Shown here piece by piece: positions 10,441 through 23,300 of a stretch of DNA of 64,000 nucleotides. Each line of letters begins with the position of its first letter. The first letter of the stretch is position 1. Source of the stretch: Bradysia coprophila (Eukaryota; Arthropoda; Insecta; Diptera; Sciaridae); NCBI RefSeq assembly GCF_014529535.1, contig NW_023504022.1:1360986-1424985 (forward strand), given 5' to 3'. The translations under genes and the position numbers were made by a program. The notes beneath the pieces were generated by a model. It saw only the letters and a program-made list of their open reading frames with translations. It was not told the DNA's origin and ran no database searches.

Positions 10441-10768
10441 AAAATGGAACCTTTATGGTGTGGTCAATTTTTTGTATGAAACATGGTATGTCACCTGCGC
10501 ATCTGCGACTACATGACCTATTTGCATCTGTGTCACCTCCAAAAAACGTTCAGACTTGGTAACGCTGAGTTCACTATAATATTTACGGCACCAAACATAA
10601 CGAAAGCAATATGGAAAAGGCTGACGATGAGCATCCACAAATCGCGTGGTCAAAGCATCACATCAAAAGTTTACTGTCAAAATAGGGAAAATTGCTACAC
10701 CTATTCATCTGTTGTCGATAACAACAACAAAAATAATTACAAGCTCTGGGTGAAGTACAAGATTTTAA

Positions 10769-10910
10769 ATTCACGCCGTAAGTGTGCCTAAAATTTGAAT
10801 TTAAAGTGAACGAGTCGATGAAAAAGTGAACCAAAAAATACATTTCAACGCTTCCATTTCAACTCGTTCACTTGAAATTCAAATTTTAGGCACACTTAGG
10901 GCGTGAATAA
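10769..10910. repeat. Inverted-repeat element with ~46-bp arms
   Basis: TTCACGCCGTAAGTGTGCCT at the left is mirrored by AGGCACACTTAGGGCGTGAA at the right. The loop contains ACCAAAAAATACATTTCAAC, a run that also occurs near 56325-56345, so part of it belongs to a dispersed family. Confidence 0.6.
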
Positions 10911-11272
10911 GACTGAAGCATCTGTTATTTGAAAATGTATGAATAAGTTACCTTTATTCTGAAATGTTTTTGAATGTAATTTTTTGATTTTTTTAAACTT
11001 TTATTTTTATTTTAATATCTGCCGTTTATTACGAACCCTTATTAGTGAACAATCCTTACGCGTGAACATTTATACTTTTATTTTCCCCATATTTAAGCCT
11101 TAAACATTAAAGACCACAAAGGGGACGCGCGGCCTAGCGCATTAGTTTTTTTCAAGGCAGACTTACACCTACCGAATCAAGATCTCTCATTTTTTCCAAC
11201 AAGATTTCTTCTTTTAGAAATTCTGCACACCAATCTGCGTGCAACCAGTGGTAAGGCGTTTAAACAAAAAAA

Positions 11273-11837
11273 CTAACACGGTGAGCTTGAAAAAAGTCGT
11301 TGCGCGTTATTGTATGCAACATGCATACACTAACAGTTTAAAAACCCATTGGCGTCACAGTATTCGACAAAATGTTTTAGGCATTTGAGAATTTCCACTG
11401 AGAATTTGCTCAATCGTAAACTGGCAAGCAATAGTAATGGATATAATCAAACATATTTAACGTATTGTACAAAAATAAATGCAAATCCGAAGAAAATAGA
11501 GTAAAAAAAGTTACTTTCTTGATCAATTTAATAACATTTTTAGTAGGACTAATTATTGGTGGCTCAGCTCTAATAGCATGGTCTATGCAGTTTGGATAAT
11601 AGCAAATGAGGCTATCAAGTGGTGAATGTGGCATCAAAATATATTGACTTTCACAAGTCAAAAACTTTCAGTAGGGTTGACAATATTTTCAAATTGACTT
11701 TTCTCAAAAAAGTACCGTTAACTTTTTTTTGTTAATTATTGATATAAATTGGTCGCATGGTCCTAAATAATTATCCATAAAAAAATTTCGTATGCAACGA
11801 CTTTTTCATTTAGACTTTTTTCAAGCTCACCGTGCTA
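11273..11837. mobile_element. TIR element just upstream of TPP2
   Basis: The end CTAACACGGTGAGCTTGAAA is mirrored at 11812-11837 (TTTCAAGCTCACCGTGCTAA), giving terminal inverted repeats of about 27 bp around 510 bp with no recognised gene. A GTCGTTGC-type motif follows both ends. Its right end is about 115 bp before the predicted TPP2 transcription start, so it may contribute promoter-proximal sequence. Confidence 0.55.
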
Positions 11838-11917
11838 AGATAAAATTCGACCCATCCTACAATTATACACATCGCGTATACCAAAGACTATACCTTTGCG
11901 TATATGCAATGTTTAGT

Positions 11918-11956
11918 GTGTAAATAAACAGAAAGTCGCTTGAGTATTCATCAGTG
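11918..11956 (+). promoter_or_regulatory. Predicted TPP2 core promoter (TATA-like box plus initiator)
   Basis: TAAATAAA at about 11918-11925 precedes TCAGTG at 11951-11956 by about 30 bp. TCAGT is the usual arthropod initiator. This would give a 5' UTR of about 97 bp to the ATG at 12050. Confidence 0.35.
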
Positions 11957-12049
11957 TTGATGGTTTGGGAACAAAAGAGTTCAGTGGATGAATTGTATGT
12001 CAAACATAAATTGAACAGTTGTGTAGTCAAAAATTGTGTTCTTACGATC

Positions 12050-15000
12050 ATGGATGTTGTTGTGGATAAGAAATTTCCTTCTGAAAATTTGGTACCGAAA
12101 AATGAGACGGGTGTCCTCAATTTTCTGAAAAAGTACCCAACTTACAATGGTGAAGGAGTTACCATTGCCATATTTGATTCGGGAGTCGATCCAAAGTCTA
12201 CCGGATTGCAGGTGAGGGCGATAAATCATACTAAACAGTCTTGAGGATGATCACAGAAAAAAAAGTCGACAAAATTCACCGACGATGACTATGCAAATTA
12301 GTCAAAATGAGTTTGCGGTTCAGTGATTTTCCATTGTCCATCCAATGTGGATGATGCACAGGATCAGACTTTTTTTTGTCATTTGGTGCCATATTTTGCT
12401 AATGATGTGACAGATTCTACATTTTTCAAATGCATCGCTGTCCCATATTGTGTGTTTTCGATTCGGATGTGAACCAAAATGTCCAGAATTTATATTGAGT
12501 TCGTTTATGATTCGCTGCTTTCTGTAGCGGTTGAATTCTCTTTCGGAGTATTGAGACCTTTCTGCAGTCTGTTCAACGTAAACAAGATCACAATTACAGT
12601 GTTCGCAAGTTAAGCACAAATGTAGGAAGCGTAAACCTCTTATTACCCAAGTGCGTCTCTTGACAACCTGTCACTTCAAACTCGTCTTGTCAATTCTTCG
12701 ATAGTTGATGTTTAGCACTTCGAGATGCAGAGGACAATGTTAGATAATGGGCCACATATCAGACATTTTCCTTTGAAGTTAGTTGTGCCACGTCCAATAT
12801 GTCTCTTTCAAGAAAATAAAAAAAAACCTTCGGAAAATACGTTCGTGTTTTCCGACGTCAACACTTCTTGTCTTCTGTTCAAATTTTTCTTTTCAATTTA
12901 CAGACCACACCTGACGGAAAACCAAAAGTGATCGAACGTTTCGATTGTTCGGGTAGTGGTGATGTCGACATATCAAAGAAAATAACAGCGTCCACGGATG
13001 GAACGATTTTGGGTTTATCGGGTAGAACGCTGAAGGTGCGCCCTAAACAAAAGCCGAATTAGTCAAAACCATTACATGATTTCTATTTTACATCAAAGAT
13101 CTCGAAACGGATGAAAGCAGAGAATGTGGCTGGTGATGATTACCGTATCGGCATCAAGAGTGTGTACGATTTGTATCCGTCGAAAATAAAGGAGAAAGTG
13201 CTGAACGACATGAAGTTGAACGAATGGGATGAACCGCACAAGAAGGCGATTGTCGACGTTGCACGCAATATCGAGGAATTCAATGCATCGAACAGCATCA
13301 ATTCAAGTAAAACTGATAAAAAATGTCGCGTTTGCCAATAGTTGCAATGGATTCGTGTTTACAATGGGAACATTTCAAATTTATTTACAGGCAACACTCT
13401 GTCTCAAGCGGACAAATTGAAGAAGGAGGATTTGGAGGCGGCCCAAGAGTATCTGGTAACGTTCGACAAGAAATTTGAATGCGTCCGAACTAGTTTCGAT
13501 TGTATCGTTTATGCAAGCAAAGACGGATGGGTGGCAGTGATTGATGTGAATGAAAATGGTGATCTGGATAATGCGCTGTACTTGCGTGAATATACCAAAT
13601 ACCATGACGTTCAAAGCATCAATAATTATCTGTCGATTACGATGAATGTTTTTGACGACGGCAATGTCCTTGAATTGGTCGGTATGTGTTCCGGTCACGG
13701 TACTCATGTGTCAGCAATAGCGTCCGCGAACCACGGGAACGATTTGGATGGCGTTGCACCGGGAGCAAAAATTGTATCGTGCACGATCGGCGACAATCGA
13801 TTGGGCTCAATGGAAACGGGAGCAGCAATCATACGAGCCATGATTAAAGTGATGGAATTATGTCGGGATGGTCGCCGTGTGCATGTCATAAATATGAGCT
13901 ATGGAGAGCACGCGGCGTGGTCGAATTCCGGTCGAGTTGGGGAGCTCATGACCGAAGTGGTGAACAAATATGGCGTTGTTTGGTAAGCCAATCGAAACGA
14001 ATCTTCGTTCTCTGCAGATTTAATGGATTAATGCCTGGTCTTACCTTAGGGTCGCAGCAGCCGGAAATCATGGTCCTGCGTTGAGTACTATCGGAACGCC
14101 ACCAGACATCGTTCAACCGTGTCTAGTTGGCGTTGGCGCCTATGTCAGTCCGGAGATGATGGAAGCAGAATACACTTTACGTCAAAAACTGCCACCTAAT
14201 GTGTACACTTGGACGTCTCGTGATCCGTGCGTCGACGGTGGACAAGGAGTAACCGTCTGCGCACCGGGAGCTGCAATCGCATCCGTTCCCGAGTATACAT
14301 TAGCCAAACAGCAGTTGATGAATGGCACTTCAATGGCGTCTCCTCATGTAGCAGGTGCAGTTGCACTTCTGTTATCTGGTTTGATTCATCGAAACCTATC
14401 CTACTCACCGTACAGTGTTAAGAGAGCTCTATGGGATTCGGCAACGTATTTGAGTCATGTGGATCCATTTGCTCAGGGTAATGGACTGTTGAATGTGGAA
14501 AAATCGTTCGAGCATCTCGTACAATTTGCTGAAGCGCCGGACAGAGATGTGAGGTATGTACGAAAAATGTATTTTGAAAAGTGGTTCGTTGTCATACAAT
14601 TTGCTTTTGTAGATTTGCTGTTTCGGTTGGTACGAACCACGCTAAAGGCATACATTTACGCCACGCTGAAACCGTTTCAAAAGACAATTTAGTGGTGGTG
14701 GAACCGGTTTTCCTGAACGATAAGGAAATTGGTAAATTTTCTATTCAAATTGGAATTTAAAATTTATTTTGACTAATTAAATGCTCTGACACCATTCAAT
14801 GCCACAGGTGCATATGAATGTCTGTACTTCTGAGACCAGCGGAAAGTCTCCTGAGAAACCTCTATTATTGTAAAGTCCTCAGATCCCGCTCCTGTCCTTT
14901 CACCGGTCTTCGATTCGTCTGTGAAGACAGTCACTTTTTCTTCTCTTAGTCTTTTAATTTACTAACGACATTTAATTTACTTTTCAGACCCAAAACTAAA

Positions 15001-17285
15001 AATCAATTTCAATCTAAGACTGACTATGGTGTCGACTAAGCCATGGGTGCAAACGCCACAGTTTCTAGATCTTTGCTATTCATCGCGATCATTTTCGGTT
15101 AAAGTTGATCCTACCGCCTTGCCCATTGGTGTTCATAGTGCAGCGTAAGTGTTCAGTTTATTAAGTCTCTCACAAAGCAGATTGCCGGATATTTAAACTA
15201 AATATTTCAGTGTAAAGGCTTACGACATAACAAATATCGCTAAGGGAGTTCTGTTCGAGGTGCCAGTCACTGTCGTCGTGCCGCATGTAATCGATGTGAA
15301 GAAAACTCGTTCGATCAAATTCAACACAACCACTTTCAACGCAAATACAATTGTACGGAAATTTGTCAATGTTCCACTGGGTGCAACATGGGCGGCATTG
15401 GAGATGCAAACAACGGAAACAACCACGTCCAATCAGCCTGCAAAATTTTTCGTTCATACGCTGCAATTGCTTCCGATGAAATTCTGTAAGCACATGGAAA
15501 CGCAAAAACTGTACTCCGTTTCGACTGAGAATCCCACCGTTCATCTGTTCAAGTGTGAGGTGAGGTCCACGTTTTTTTTTGTCAATAGTTTTGGCGCTGA
15601 TGGTTTGTTTTACATTTTTCTTTTCTCTGTTCCGAAAAAAAAATTAGGGCGATAATGTGCTTGAAGTGTGCATAGCAAAGTATTGGTCGAATGCTGGCGA
15701 AACAGATCTAAATTTTAAGATCGAATTCCATGGAATCAAGTCGAACGGCTTACGTAAGTATACCTAACTTGGATAAGTACCTAATATTGGATTAGTTTAA
15801 AATCAGTTTTTCTGAAATTTTTTAAACGAAAATTGGATGAAAGGTTGAGGGAAATTTGAGTCTTTATGACAAAGAAAATTTTCCGGTCGAGGATGGAGAG
15901 TGGTGTACTATTGAATCCTACCAGCTGCGCCAAATGTTTAGTTAAAATGAAAGACCTATTCGGGGATGTTATCCCCCGACTTTCATTGATCTGATGTGAT
16001 TGAATTTAATGGCCCACTATTCGTCGTTCGTTAGTACAGTGAATTCTGAACAGTACCTTGAATTGAGTCAAGTGAAGTACAGCGTCTAACGAAGGTAAAG
16101 TTCTAACGTATAACTCAGCCGTCACATACCGCAGAACCTCCACATTGGTGCAAAACGAAGGTATGAAGGCCAAATGAATAATAAAATTTTTGTGAAAAGA
16201 TCAGGCGTGCCTGAGAATGAGAAGTCAAATTTTGCCTCTGTAACAAAAAATTTATTTTCGAATTGCAAAATCGTCATTTGGCTTTTGACCAATTTTGACA
16301 TAAATATGGAGTTTCTCAAACAAATGCTTTTTTTTATTTTGTAAAATCAAACAATTTTACACAAATCTCCATCTGCGACCCGTTGCGGGAGGATAAATCC
16401 GAGCGCTGTGAATGGGTAAATACAGTGTAGTCGAACATGCGAACATAGGACAATTATAGATATTCGAACAATAGAACAGTAATAGTCGGTTTAGGGAAGG
16501 GACTACCGGAAAAAATTTAACTACGAAAATAATCGAAATTCAATAAATTTCAAGAATTTAAGTTCCTTGCAAAAAATTCTAAAGCGTCATATTCATAGAC
16601 AAGCGGATTGGGCATTTCATCGTTTAATTTTGATCCTATTTTTAGTAAACTTTTTTGCCGAGACTGCCGTAATTCGGAAGGAAAACAATCATACCGTTTC
16701 GAACAAAAGAATTCTTTTGTTCTTTTTTTTACCGATAATCACGTACTTTTTGAATGCTTTTTCATTATTGAAATTGTCCGTTTTAGTTTCACTTATTCGC
16801 TGAATAGCTGCAGCAAGAATTACTTTCTCTTTGTGAACTCGCATTTTCCAATGCTGCCTTTGCAATTGAGCAATTTACTTAAAAATTTGTTGCTGTTGAT
16901 ACTGTTATGGGGCCACCGTGAAACGTTACCCACATTACAAACACAAAACATAGCTAACGCCGACCCGTACGAAACACCTATTCGTATCAAAAGCCTTTAA
17001 TGTGAAACTCTTCATTTCTCTTACTTCATTTTCTTCTCTGCTGAAAAACTATTCTCCCTTTAAAATCACTTACATTATCCACTCTTTGCCTTGTTATCAT
17101 CAACAAATAAATTGCCGGATGCAATATAGACAGCCCCGTACGAAGTCAACTTTCATAAATTCCTATTTAAACAGCTATATACCGCTATATTTAACTATAT
17201 TTCACTATAAATAAACATTTCACAGATGAATATGCTATTATATAGCTCTACATGCCTGTATATAGCTCAATATAGGTGAATATAG

Positions 17286-17333
<48 letters not shown>

Positions 17334-20300
17334 AATGCCTGAAACACCCCACACAAGTAACCAATTACTTCTATGTTAACAGAAACTCTCTAAGTACCAT
17401 TTTTCCCACTTTATATCACTTTTAATAAAATCCAATATTGCCGCCGGTAGCCATTTTGTTAGGAGACCGGAAATAGTACCGACGCTTTACATTCGTTAAT
17501 ACATTTCAAACAAAAAAAAATTCATGAAATTCGGTCAAAATTTACTCGAGATATTGACAAAATACTCCACGTTCACTGTACGGCCGAGTAGCCAGATGAC
17601 GCGTGTGGAAATTTTGTTTTCTTCCCGGTATCAGAGTCAAATTTCCCTGTATCTAAAATCTGATTTGATTTTTCGCCACATATTTTCAAGACTTTTTCGA
17701 TTTCCCGGTATCTAAAGAATTTTTCTGAAAACTTCCCGGTATCCAGGATACCGCGGATGGCGTGAATTTCCACACGCGCAGATAAGAGCTCACTCCAAGA
17801 GACCTAGCTCACGCTCCGGAGAACATAATTTCATAAAAAAAATTTTCCCTGATTGGTACGGTCAATACCTATCTAATAAAGCTAAAACAGACGAAATATG
17901 TTCAAATGTGGCCGACCTACAAGAAAAAACTGCTTGCCGCACTGTGCCTGTTCCACACCAAGGGGTCTAACTCACGAGTCGGTCATCCGATTTCCATAAA
18001 CTTTTTTTTTGTCGATCGGTATTGTAAATACCTTTTATTTGACGTATCAGTTACAAGTGTATCGTTAAAATGTCCGGAGATATCTTTGAAAAACCGTAAA
18101 GCACTTATTGGGCCCCAGCTCGGGAGGGGTCGATCCAAAATCACTCATCTTCGAACTTAGCCTCTCTTTTGATATTACCAAACGGGAAAAAAAAGAATTT
18201 TCAAAATCGGTTGTGTTTTACTCAAGTTATCGTGCAGACAGACGGACATTTTTTTTCGCGGATTCGGCATCTCTGGACAACTACAATAGGTTTCCCCTTA
18301 CTTAGGGAGTCCAATTCGACGTGTTACAAACGTATGCGTAAAGCCATAAGACCCCAGTACTTCGTACGGGTCTAAACAGGACAAATATCCCCGCTGTTTA
18401 TATCAGCCAACTTATCGTCAAATTTAAAAAACAAAATTAGGAAGAAAAGTAGCACACTCAGGGAGCACTGTTATAATAATGCTAAGTTGAGTAAATGTTG
18501 ATTTTGTAGAGCAATTCGAACAAGAATTAATTGAAAAATTAAGTTTCAAATGGCGTTCTATGAGCCTTTTATGATTTTGGTAAATTATCGGTAATGTAAA
18601 TGATAATGATAATGACACTAAATGGTAATGCGGTATAACCGGTAATAGAATTACCAATTTCCATAGCTCGGTTATATTGGTTATATTGTTGTATTGTTTA
18701 CGCGTTCAGTGACTTTCTGATTGGTAACCGGCAATTAAGTTTTGGCACTGTGTGCTGCATCTCCCTTATATTGAATAGAAAATTCTGTACCACTTTACGA
18801 GTGAACAATTTTACCCACTTCTGGTGGCACTGCACTGGATACAATGAATGATTTTAAAGATATTTAAATTATGTTGCATATCGCAACCGAACTAAAACCT
18901 AAAACGGAATCCAATTCGAATGACAGGGAAGAAACAATACACACACAAAAAAAATGTAACCGTGTGTAATTCATTCATTCGGTATCGCATGGACTGTTAT
19001 CTAGACTAAATTTGCATATATTTACAATTGGCTATGCCCACATAAGCATAACAAATCAAAAAATAAATATTGTAACAGGGAAGTGACCTATAAAATAAAC
19101 GGGGCATTTCTGTCATAATTTAATTGCATTTGCGGAAAATGGGGTGTTTGGGTGTAGGAGAATGGAGGCTATTAAAATTGCCCACAATGCAATTGTAACA
19201 TGATTCAATTCGACCGAAGATAATTTAATTTCTTGTTTTGAACATAAAATATGAGCGGAGATTTTATTAAATTCGAAAACAGCAGGTGACCCAACTAATT
19301 AACAAATTTTGTCTGATTTATTGCTGTGCACAGCACCACGATGTAATAGAGAATTTCTGTGCGGCAATGTCTCATCTGCGATGTTAGTAAACAATATTAA
19401 CCGAAAGTTTACATCGTAAATGGAAACTATTTTCACCGAGGGGGAAAGCGCTCTTAGCCATTTAACGCAGATTCACGGTATTTTGAACCACATTCCGAAC
19501 ACTCCAATTTCTAAAAGCTTTAGAAAAACTTCAAGACTCGAACTATAAAGAAAATGACCAAAAAACATTTGCGAACGTAAGACTGCGCTAAATAGAATAA
19601 AATTCCTAATTGTCTTCCAAAACGTGCAAATTTATGTTCTAGTCAATCCATCCACACATTTTTTTTGGGCTCCAAAAGTATGCTCGTCCCATAAGTTCTG
19701 GCAGTGCTCTTCCCCTCGAACCGTTCTGTGGGTGAAAAACTTTAACAATTAATTTTCCTTTACAATTTTCCACAACAATACAGATACAATGCACAGTGCG
19801 AATGGCATTCACCGCATCGACTTGACAACACTGACAACGGAAGATGTTCAACCATCGATACAACTAAAATCAGCCGTTATGGTACTGAAACCGACCGAAT
19901 CCAAAATTTTACCACTAACCACCAGAGACGTTATACCACCGGAACGACAGATCTACCAGAATTTGCTCACGTACAATTTCCATCTGACTAAAATGCAGGA
20001 ACTGGCACTGCACACTCCATTGTTAAACGATGTCCTCTACGAATCTGAATTTGAATCACAATTCTGGATGGTATTCGATGCCAATAAAATGCTAACGGCT
20101 TGTGGTGATGCATATTCGATGGGAACGTATCATAAATTGGAAAAAGGGGACTATGTGGTGCGTCTGCAAATTAGACACGAGAAAAAGGAGTTGCTGGAAA
20201 AAGTTAGTGAAGCTGTAATGGTAGCTGCATTTAAATTACCCGCTTCGATCACATTGGATACGTATACCAACTATAAGAGTGCTGTCACAGCCGGTAAAAA

Positions 20301-23300
20301 GTGTGGTACGTTGCAGATAAGCCATGGTGCGAGGCCGATTTATGTCGCTCCGTTGGCTAATGAAAAGTAAGTTGTTTTGTCATTCTGTTCAGAGAAAGTT
20401 CCGGAAAGCTCACGTTGCTTTTGACTTTCTCATTTTGCAGATTAACCAAAGGAGGTATCCCGAATCAATGCTCGTGGCTGGAAGGAACGATAACATTTGC
20501 CAAAGATGAATCGGCTCGAAAAGCTGACTCGTACGTGTTTAAGTACATCCTCACCGAGGGTCCACCGATCAAAAAAGCCAACGGTACGCCAAAAGAAAAT
20601 AAAAACAAACTTGACGAGTTCAAGGAGGGTCTACGAGACTATCAGCTCGGAATGATACCGAAATTAGGTAAAATGCAATCATGCCGCATGGCCGTACAAT
20701 TTAACAATTTTGTTCTCACACCAGATCTACCCAAAGCCGAAGAAGTGTACAAGAGTGTTATCGACATGTTTCCGAACTATCTTCCGGCCCACGTATCGTT
20801 TTGCCAGAAATTGGATCCGGCCGAAATTAAAAATCAATTGCCTTTCACCTATAAGAAGTCGTTTGCGTTGACCGTCGACGAGCTCGATGCAACGAAGGAT
20901 ACCTTAAAGCGGATTATTGAACTCTGTGATATGGTGATTGGTGAAACTGATTCCAATGCATTGCTGGCGTACTATGGACTAAAAACCGACACTCGTCCGG
21001 ATGCTGCCAAAATCAAAACGTGAGTACAGAAAGGAAACTTCCATTTATTTTACGATACGCGAATCTTTTTTCATTCGCATTCTCATGTTTTGTACATTTT
21101 TTTGACCATTGTCGACAGTGATCGTTAGATCACTCCACTCATAGACGAGTTCTGGAGTTCAAATTAACACAACTTTAGATCCATATTTTGTTACTTACCT
21201 CGAAGTTTCCACATCCATCTATGGATTTCGAAATTCGAATCCAAGGCTGTTGTAGAATAACTTGTCATAATGAGATTCATTTCAAAGATGAACCCTCACT
21301 TTTGTTAAAATTTCCACTTCATGAACGATTCGATTTAGTTGAAATCTATCACAAATTTTACAGTTAAGTTATGACTCACCAATCAATTTTTCCTGTAAAA
21401 GCAACCCATTTTTGCGTGCTTTAATGGTTTTAAAAAAAGAATTTTGGTTCAGAGAAATCATCAAAAAACGAATATTTTTTAGCCTAAATGTAGACTACAA
21501 ATTTGCAAAGGGTTCATTGCTCCTAACTGATAGAAATCATTGGAACTCTGTAAAGACTAGTGAGAAAATGCATGAAAATATCTCAAAAATTAGCGTTTAC
21601 ATGCAAGAACAAATTTGACAGATGGCTCATACATTTTCTGTCAAAATTTTTCAATCAATTTGCACTACACGGTTTTATTTTGGTTCAGACCTTTTTCAGG
21701 AATTCGGTACTTGTCTTAACCTTTCAGAAACGGCAGACGTTTCGCCTTATAACCATTGAATCTACTTCTTTTGTTTTAACTGTCATCAAATGATTGGTAC
21801 AAAATCTTTTACTTCATTTGTTGCAACACTCATTTTTCTATATAAAATCACATTACGCGGAGGTTATCGCTTAATTTTATCGTTGATATCGACAACAGAT
21901 GATTAGTCGTCTCTAAAAGGTTAAAAATGTAAAATTTCCACAAAAATGTGTGCTTACACTGTAACCATTACAATACCTACTGCCGGCCGATACACTGACA
22001 AAAAGTTTCGAAAAACTCAGCTGTTGCAGATAACTTTGTCTCCAGGTAATCTACAATAGCTGCCACAACTGTAGCGCCCCATCTCATACAAAAAATACAG
22101 CTGCGGCAGATAATGTAGATTACCTGGAGACAAAGTTACCTGCAACAGCTGAGTTTTTCGAAACGTTTTTGTCAGTGTTATGTGGCTTTGTATAATCATT
22201 TGGGTGCATCGATCCTCTTGTAAAGCGCTTACAGGTTGTTACTTTGTGTGAATTTTCTTTATTTGTACATACCTGTTCTAATTACATTCTGTCCTTTGGT
22301 TTAATATCAAAGATGTGACAGCCGTTGCCTGAATTAGTAAAGAGCAGTTCGTAACAAATACCTGGAGCTGAAAAGCATCTTCCAATGCTTGGTACCTTGC
22401 AAATTAAATTTGAAATTTTAAGTACAATTATGCGGGATCCCCACTCAAATTTACCTGACAATAATTTAATTCCAATAATTTTTCTAATCTGCGGTGTACA
22501 GTGTTTAATTTATGCGGCATTTTAACCATAAAATGTGAAAAAAAACTATATTCCTGAGAATGAATGTTACATCCTTCTTCGTCTTCACATGTAACAATAT
22601 TATTGATCTAAAAAATCACTTAACCGTCTGTCTTCCACATCAACTGGTAACATGGTGATTTATTGTCATTTAAAACATATAATATTGAAAAGCTTCTATC
22701 ATGCTCAGTCACCTTTAGTATGCGCTATCATCCATGAGCATATTTTAAATTTATATTTTGTCAATGGTGAAATCAAATAAACGAATTGCCATTAATCTCT
22801 ACTTCAACCGCGACAACAATTTATAAATGGGCGCTTGGAAAACCGAAATCACTCATTCATCCATTTTTAGTGGATATCTATAGAAAATTGGTTTTAATTG
22901 CGTTAATAAACAAATACAATAATTCATTGGCCGTGTGACATTTACAATTGCTGGGTTGGCGTTTTTAATGATAGGTGGAAGGGAATTTTGAAAAAAAAAA
23001 CGAATGACTACAGAAATGGCAACCAATTGAACAATTTAATGAAACGTACGGATAATCCCAATAATTTTTATTTTATTATTCCTTCCGATAAATTCAAAAC
23101 AACGAATGATTTAAATGGTACCATCAATTCCATAAAGTTTCTTCAGAAACGCCTCTTTGAAGGCTGACATTTCATATATTTATTTCAACCACAAGAACCT
23201 GAAGTTTTCTAACGATTCTCCATGAATCGCAGATATTGGAAAATATTTGAGTTTTTCAGCTTGCAATAGGGATCTGCGTAACTAGGGAGAAAAAGTTGTG

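Larger units (their letters stand above)
9390..11272. other. Intergenic region without recognised gene
   Basis: The promoter and first exon of the DUF1091 gene should lie in the left part, but I could not identify them. The rest holds the two small repeats listed at 10132-10440 and 10769-10910. Short open frames here have no recognisable family. Confidence 0.4.
16945..18376 (+). mobile_element. Family-A transposable element, copy 2 (in TPP2 intron 9)
   Basis: Same ends as copy 1 (CATAGCTAACGCCGACCCGT at the left, ACTTCGTACGGGTCTAAA at the right) in the same orientation. It carries a (TA)n run at 17288-17332 and a MITE at 17599-17779. It lacks the 289-bp MITE of copy 1, so it shows that empty site. 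It lies in the transcribed strand orientation of TPP2 inside the 4030-bp intron 9; the remainder of that intron (18377-19783 and 15754-16944) shows nothing recognisable. Confidence 0.65.

Noticed and set aside
10483..10843. Overlapping open frames on both strands around 10.6 kb
   Set aside because: No domain signature and partial overlap with an inverted-repeat element; likely chance.
12212..12903. Open frames inside TPP2 intron 1
   Set aside because: No family match, and the intron is required for the conserved junction TGLQ|TTPDGKP.
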